Positions 13,301-15,624 of a DNA stretch of 15,624 bases are shown piece by piece (position 1 is the first letter of the stretch; every line of letters begins with the position of its first letter). The stretch is from Candidatus Bipolaricaulota bacterium (lineage in GTDB: Bacteria > Bipolaricaulota > Bipolaricaulia > Bipolaricaulales > Bipolaricaulaceae): contig JAJOKL010000020.1 of NCBI GenBank assembly GCA_021129895.1, forward strand, positions 1 to 15,624, in the 5' to 3' direction. The position numbers and the translations under genes are program-made. Below the pieces are notes generated by a model. That model was not told where the DNA came from. It saw nothing but the letters and a program-made list of their open reading frames with translations, and did not search any database.

Positions 13301-15343
13301 CGGGGCGTGAAGGTCTATCACCCCGTGCTCGTAGGCCTTCAGGGCTTCGTCCACGGAGCGGAACGCCTTGCCAGCGCCCTTCCCCTGGGGGTTGAGCATG
13401 GTGAGGTAGAAGAACCCGTACACCTGGTCCTGGGTGGGCACGGCCAGGGGGCCGCCATGGGCCGGGGACAGGATGTTCTTGGCCGACAGCATCAATTCCT
13501 TGGCCTCCCACACCGCCTCCTTCGATAGGGGCAGGTGCACCGCCATCTGGTCGCCGTCGAAGTCGGCGTTGTAGGGCGGGCAGACATGGGGATGGATCTG
13601 GATCGCATCCCCGTCCACCAGCACCGGTTCGAAGGCCTGGATGGACAGGCGATGCAGGGTGGGAGCCCGGTTGAGGAGCACCGGATATTCCTTGATCAGC
13701 TCGTCCAGGATGTCCCATACCTCGGGGAGCTCTCCGGCCAGGGCCCGGTTCTTCACTTCGTCATAGTCGGAGAAGGACACGTTCTCCAGCCGGGCCAGCA
13801 CGAACGGCTTGAACAGCTCCAGGGCCATCTTGCGAGGGATGCCGCACTGGTAGAGCTTGAGCTTGGGGTTGACCACGATCACGGCCCGGGCGGAGTAATC
13901 CACCCGGCGGCCCAAAAGGTGCCGGCGCAGGCGGCCCTGCTTGCCCTGGATGCGCTCAGACAGGGATTTCAAGGGGCGGCCATCCCGGCCCCGGATGGGG
14001 TTGTCCTTCTTCTCGTTGTGGACCAGGGCATCCACCGCTTCCTGGAGCATCCGCCGCTCGTTGCGGAGGATGATCTCCGGGGCCCCCATCTCGATCAGCT
14101 TCTTGAGCCGGTTGTTGCGGTTGATGATCCGCCGGTAAAGATCGTTGAGGTCGGTGGTGGCGAACTTGCCGCCCTCCAGCTGGATCATGGGCCGCAGAGC
14201 TGGCGGCAGCACCGGCACCACCTCCAGCACCATGTTCTCCGGGCGGTTGCCGGACTTCTTCAGCTGCTCCACCACCTCCAGGCGATGGAGAAGCCGCCTC
14301 CGCTCGCCTTGATTGGCGGTGTGATCGAGCTGGTCCCACAGCTCCTCCGACAGGGCGTCCAGGTCCAGGTTGGCAAGTAGGCCCTTGATCCCGTGGGCAC
14401 CGGTGGCGGCCTCGAAGGTGCCAGGGAAAGCCCGTTCGTAGGCCCGTTTCTCCAAGGTGGAGATCTGCTGCCCCACCCGCAGGGGGACATCCCCTTTCAC
14501 CCGGGTCACCAGGAAGGTGAGGTTATCCACGGTCTCGATGATGGGGTTTCCTTCCACCCCCTCGTAGCGGGCGGCCAGCATCTCGAACATGGTTTGGGAA
14601 CAGACCTCCCCGGCCGGCCGCTCGCAGATGAGCTGGCCTTGCTGTACCTCCTCGCCGTCCTCCAAGTACAGCTCCGCATTCCGGGTCACCGGGTACTCGT
14701 GCTTGCCGATCACCACCACCCGGAACGGCTCCCCAGTTTGGAGCTTGCGCTCCTCGACGAGGGCGGTGCCGGCCTCCTCCGCTACCACCCGGGGGGCTTT
14801 CTCCACCAGGAACGCCCGTTCCACTTGGAAGGTATAGGCCCCGGACAGGATGCGCACCTCGGTGGCGTACAGGGTTTCCCCTACCTTCACCTTGGGGGAG
14901 GAGGAAGAGGTGACCACGTACAGCTCCTCCCGAGAGGTTTCCGTCTCGTAGTACGCGATCCGCCTCAGGTCCCGGCGCTTTATCCCCAAAAGACGCGAAA
15001 GGGGACTGGCCACCCCTTTCAGGTACCAGAAGTGCACCACGGGGCTGGCCAGTTTGATGTGGCCCATGTTGACCCGGCGCACCGAGGAGTCAGTGACCAG
15101 GACGCCGCACTTCTCGCAGGTGATGCCCTCGAATTTTTTCCCTTTGTATTTGCCGCAACCGCACTCGTAGTCGTTCTCCGGACCGAAGATCCCCTCCGCG
15201 TATAGCCCCCCCCGTTCCGGCTTATGGGTCCGGTAGTTGATGGTCTCGGAGTTGGTGACCTCTCCCCGAGACCAAGACAGCATCTCCTCGGGAGATGCTA
15301 GGCTCAAACGCACCTTTTTGACGTCGTCTCCGGAAATTACCAC
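10391..15343 (-). CDS. rpoC: DNA-directed RNA polymerase beta' subunit, with large lineage-specific insertions
   Basis: The product has 1650 residues, longer than E. coli (1407) or Thermus (1524) beta'. It is complete: zinc site 1 Cys61/63/76/79; lid and rudder region after residue 315; catalytic NADFDGD at 592-598; SGARGS at 834-839; bridge helix around HGGRKGTADTALRTADAGYL (883-902); zinc site 2 Cys920/1052/1059/1062; trigger loop within QSIGEPGTQLTMRTFHTGG (1085-1103); and C-terminal SWLAAASFERTTKVL (1583-1597). There is no insertion inside the trigger loop (no SI3). Extra sequence lies at about 133-314, 955-1041, 1124-1391 and 1508-1567. The tail from 1629 is Pro/Glu-rich. The start is GTG with GAGGTGA 6 nt upstream. 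The stop TGA lies 48 nt before rpsL. Confidence 0.99.
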   Translation of the reverse strand: MVISGDDVKKVRLSLASPEEMLSWSRGEVTNSETINYRTHKPERGGLYAEGIFGPENDYECGCGKYKGKKFEGITCEKCGVLVTDSSVRRVNMGHIKLASPVVHFWYLKGVASPLSRLLGIKRRDLRRIAYYETETSREELYVVTSSSSPKVKVGETLYATEVRILSGAYTFQVERAFLVEKAPRVVAEEAGTALVEERKLQTGEPFRVVVIGKHEYPVTRNAELYLEDGEEVQQGQLICERPAGEVCSQTMFEMLAARYEGVEGNPIIETVDNLTFLVTRVKGDVPLRVGQQISTLEKRAYERAFPGTFEAATGAHGIKGLLANLDLDALSEELWDQLDHTANQGERRRLLHRLEVVEQLKKSGNRPENMVLEVVPVLPPALRPMIQLEGGKFATTDLNDLYRRIINRNNRLKKLIEMGAPEIILRNERRMLQEAVDALVHNEKKDNPIRGRDGRPLKSLSERIQGKQGRLRRHLLGRRVDYSARAVIVVNPKLKLYQCGIPRKMALELFKPFVLARLENVSFSDYDEVKNRALAGELPEVWDILDELIKEYPVLLNRAPTLHRLSIQAFEPVLVDGDAIQIHPHVCPPYNADFDGDQMAVHLPLSKEAVWEAKELMLSAKNILSPAHGGPLAVPTQDQVYGFFYLTMLNPQGKGAGKAFRSVDEALKAYEHGVIDLHAPVKIRIDGELVETSLGRALLNQAFPPDLRDYTITFDSRRTRRKVLECFLRYGWERTAELLDRGKELGFKYATLSGLTISIRDCEIPPEKWDLIREAQQKVERINRMYERGLATETQRFQAVVRVWRDTVDKVEKATMENLAKNPFNPVWGIVSSGARGSSSQVKQLAGMRGPMADPQGRVIEWPVISNFREGLSIIEYFISTHGGRKGTADTALRTADAGYLTRRLVDACVDVIVKEHDCGTRQGVEIAPLYFVGGGIMEFIPERIYGRVTAEPIFHPVTGEILVDRNVMIDRETAERVGNLEVELALTAEGARDRAVHAKAVDDVRHPETGAVLARKDETLTPELVDELLAAGVTSILVRPRIVIRSPTTCQTPEGMCQLCYGMDLAFHRLVDLGTAVGVIAAQSIGEPGTQLTMRTFHTGGVAGVDITQGLPRAEELFEARKTTRSAHATVAPLAGHITKVETTRTGKELVEITSTPRTVRLPAALLQVGEGEEVDVASFLSLRSPVDGVAFYFQEDGRRYLAILDTTGLDRVYTLPEGVAPAVEHRAQVAEGDALTEEYHIEAPLADIPARVELRQQGKKRFVVLHGEGGETREYEVPYGAQVLVQDGEEVEKGRKLTTRSRPLTITAETEGTVLRSAGSLAILSPSSRGVVLPLTPDLMPMVEHGAPVRAGQEILRLNLPQGETILIDRVTVEDEVATVRLRYRARVECSEMAVVREGDKVERGEPLSKGVIPPHSLMEVAGVLKTREYLLTELQRVYKSQGVDINDKHFEVVIRQILNNVRIEDPGESEFMLNDIVPLEVFQREVRRLSEENDRIRRQREELVGAKLLAPVTKGGVTLAEAGEEVTARLLERMVAHGVRQVRVELHGEPRTVRILEYQLPQGERELLRISRAALLRKSWLAAASFERTTKVLADAALRGEEDPLLGLKPCLMVGKKIPVGTGFPRPQPQPESPAEEEPAAQVEER
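10643..10822 (-). other. RpoC C-terminal insertion, residues about 1508-1567
   Basis: Between the segment ending RRQREELVGA and the conserved clamp helix near SWLAAASF, most bacterial beta' have roughly 10-20 residues; here there are about 60. The inserted part contains GGVTLAEAGEEVTARLLERM followed by GVRQVRVEL. This has the same 'G-x-x-L-A-x-x-G-E-x-h-T-x-x-h' character as residues 1010-1041. Boundaries come from memory of family sequences and may shift by several residues. Confidence 0.55.
11171..11974 (-). repeat. Tandem repeat insertion in RpoC after the trigger loop, residues about 1124-1391
   Basis: After ELFEARK, a typical beta' needs only about 60 residues to reach the 'PH-x-L-x-E' segment; here about 295 intervene. 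Four units of about 55-62 residues are visible: 1162-1216, 1217-1278, 1279-1335 and 1336-1391, followed by the canonical half unit 1392-1420. Each has a 'V-x-x-G-x-x-V-x-x-G-x-x-L' core, for example LVQDGEEVEKGRKLT (1287-1301), VEHRAQVAEGDALT (1226-1239), VEHGAPVRAGQEIL (1346-1359) and VREGDKVERGEPLSKG (1399-1414). This resembles the barrel-sandwich-hybrid domains known as insertions in beta and beta'. The fold is inferred from the motif, not shown. Confidence 0.7.
12221..12481 (-). other. Duplicated element before RpoC zinc site 2, residues about 955-1041
   Basis: The usual single 'HP-x-TGE-h-h-V-x-x-x-x-x-I' element ahead of the second zinc site appears twice: HPVTGEILVDRNVMIDRETA (957-976) and HPETGAVLARKDETLTPELV (1008-1027). 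The first copy lacks the terminal 'AGV-x-S-h-x-V-R' strand found in the second. About 45 residues are gained compared with a minimal beta'. Confidence 0.55.
14402..14947 (-). other. RpoC N-terminal insertion, residues about 133-314
   Basis: Between the start of the clamp (RRIAYYETE) and GAHGIKGLLANLDLDAL a minimal beta' has roughly 50 residues; here there are about 180. Thermus carries a still larger insertion of sandwich-barrel-hybrid units at this place. Two stretches here have the same feel: VKVGETLYATEV (152-163) and LYLEDGEEVQQGQLIC (225-240). The assignment to that fold is inference. Confidence 0.55.
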
Positions 15344-15349
15344 CTGTGC

Positions 15350-15356
15350 TCACCTC
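15350..15356 (-). promoter_or_regulatory. Ribosome binding site of rpoC
   Basis: GAGGTGA on the minus strand, 6 nt before the GTG start at 15343. It lies between two 4-nt arms (GCTC 15348-15351 and GAGC 15360-15363), and the outer arm overlaps the 14-bp palindrome at 15361-15374. Confidence 0.8.
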
Positions 15357-15360
15357 TCTG

Positions 15361-15374
15361 AGCCGGATCCGGCT
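15361..15374. repeat. 14-bp perfect palindrome upstream of rpoC
   Basis: AGCCGGATCCGGCT reads the same on both strands. In RNA it can form a five-pair stem with a GATC loop, ending 4 nt before the rpoC ribosome site. It could be a protein-binding site or an RNA hairpin; nothing in the sequence decides between them. Confidence 0.6.
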
Positions 15375-15431
15375 GGATTCGGAAACCTTCGTCGCTCTTA
15401 GGCATACCCAGCCCCGGCGTAGTTGGGCACC

Positions 15432-15452
15432 GGTCCGCCGCGGTCGGCGACC
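15432..15452 (-). repeat. GC-rich inverted repeat upstream of rpoC
   Basis: On the minus strand the 21 nt fold into an eight-pair stem (GGTCGCCG with CGGC-G-GACC) with one bulged G and a four-base loop. No T-run follows, so it is not a standard terminator. Confidence 0.5.
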
Positions 15453-15473
15453 TGGGAATCACAAAAACACCCC

Positions 15474-15498
15474 GTTTCCGGTAGGAAACCCCCGGAAA
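15474..15498 (-). repeat. Two overlapping, mutually exclusive hairpins upstream of rpoC
   Basis: GTTTCC-TACC-GGAAAC (15474-15489) forms a perfect six-pair stem with a four-base loop. TTTCCGG and CCGGAAA (15475-15498) form an alternative seven-pair stem that shares an arm. A run of five T on the minus strand lies 6 nt downstream (15463-15467), which is too far for a convincing terminator but gives an attenuator-like look. Confidence 0.45.
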
Positions 15499-15608
15499 TC
15501 CCATCCCTCGCTATCTCGCTTGCGCCCGCCCCAGGAAGCCGACCTCCCCACGCCATCAGCTTTGCGCCCTGCTTAGTGGAGGTGGACCCAACGTGGAACA
15601 GAGCCTCG

Positions 15609-15623
15609 CAACAGGCCCTGTTG
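15609..15623. repeat. 15-nt inverted repeat at the right edge
   Basis: CAACAGGCCCTGTTG has seven-base arms around a single central base. It is cut close by the window edge, so its context cannot be judged. Confidence 0.45.
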
Positions 15624-15624
15624 T

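Larger units (their letters stand above)
15344..15624 (-). other. Non-coding region upstream of rpoC with several inverted repeats; no rpoB end
   Basis: None of the three minus-strand frames resembles the RpoB C-terminus; two stop early, and the one that stays open (15398-15622) encodes a Gly/Ala-rich peptide without family features. The region holds a 14-bp palindrome AGCCGGATCCGGCT (15361-15374), a GGTC/GACC stem-loop (15432-15452), two mutually exclusive hairpins (15474-15489 and 15475-15498), a run of five T on the minus strand (15463-15467) and the 15-nt inverted repeat CAACAGGCCCTGTTG (15609-15623). It may be a leader or structured RNA, or merely the space behind a different upstream gene. 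I found no convincing promoter, tRNA, tmRNA, RNase P or SRP RNA signature. Confidence 0.5.

Noticed and set aside
10646..14380. Several plus-strand open frames of 270-350 codons opposite rpoC
   Set aside because: All lie opposite conserved RNA polymerase sequence and show no recognisable domain.
15463..15489. Intrinsic terminator between the hairpin at 15474-15489 and the five-T run
   Set aside because: The stem has only six pairs and the T-run begins six bases after it, too far for a standard terminator.
15346..15576. Plus-strand open frame of 76 codons in the region upstream of rpoC
   Set aside because: No family resemblance, Arg/Pro-rich, would converge head-on with nothing known, and has no clear ribosome site.
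15398..15622. Minus-strand open frame of about 74 codons running off the right edge, considered as the end of rpoB
   Set aside because: It lacks every conserved feature of the RpoB C-terminus and reads as Gly/Ala-rich random sequence.
15344..15624. tmRNA, RNase P RNA, SRP RNA, 6S RNA, 5S rRNA or tRNA in the region upstream of rpoC
   Set aside because: I looked for the tmRNA ends, the RNase P conserved core, the SRP loop, the 5S core and a T-loop with CCA; small chance matches occur (such as ATAGCGAGGG and CCACCTCCAC) but none extends into the rest of the signature. A covariance-model search would be decisive.

Overview
This is a GC-rich window carrying one unbroken bacterial transcription/translation gene cluster. 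All 22 recognisable genes lie on the minus strand, so transcription runs from the right end to the left. In transcription order they are rpoC (RNA polymerase beta'), rpsL, rpsG and fusA (the 'str' group), then rpsJ, rplC, rplD, rplW, rplB, rpsS, rplV, rpsC, rplP, rpmC and rpsQ (the 'S10' group), then rplN, rplX, rplE, rpsN, rpsH, rplF and the 5' end of rplR (the 'spc' group), which is cut by the left edge. The three textbook operons are fused: the only space above 16 nt between genes is 48 nt between rpoC and rpsL, and many neighbours overlap by 1, 4 or 8 nt. Good GGAGG or GAGGTGA ribosome sites precede most genes and were used to fix starts.

The sequence does not name the organism. The genes are clearly bacterial. 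uS14 is the four-cysteine zinc type and uL24 carries a zinc-knuckle-like cysteine set. RpoC carries a Thermus-like insertion near its N-terminus and lacks the trigger-loop insertion of proteobacteria. A deep-branching or thermophilic GC-rich lineage is a reasonable guess (candidate phyla such as Bipolaricaulota came to mind), but this is low-confidence inference.

Most of the window is conserved housekeeping sequence. Three things stand out. (1) RpoC is very long (1650 residues). The excess lies in four places, most strikingly about 270 residues directly after the trigger loop, made of visible tandem repeats of about 55-62 residues that look like barrel-sandwich-hybrid units. (2) The roughly 280 nt upstream of rpoC do not encode the end of rpoB and contain several inverted repeats. 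(3) There is no tuf gene between fusA and rpsJ, which overlap by 8 nt. A plausible sigma70-type promoter overlaps the rpoC stop codon and could drive rpsL and everything downstream. I found no mobile element, CRISPR array, tRNA or rRNA.
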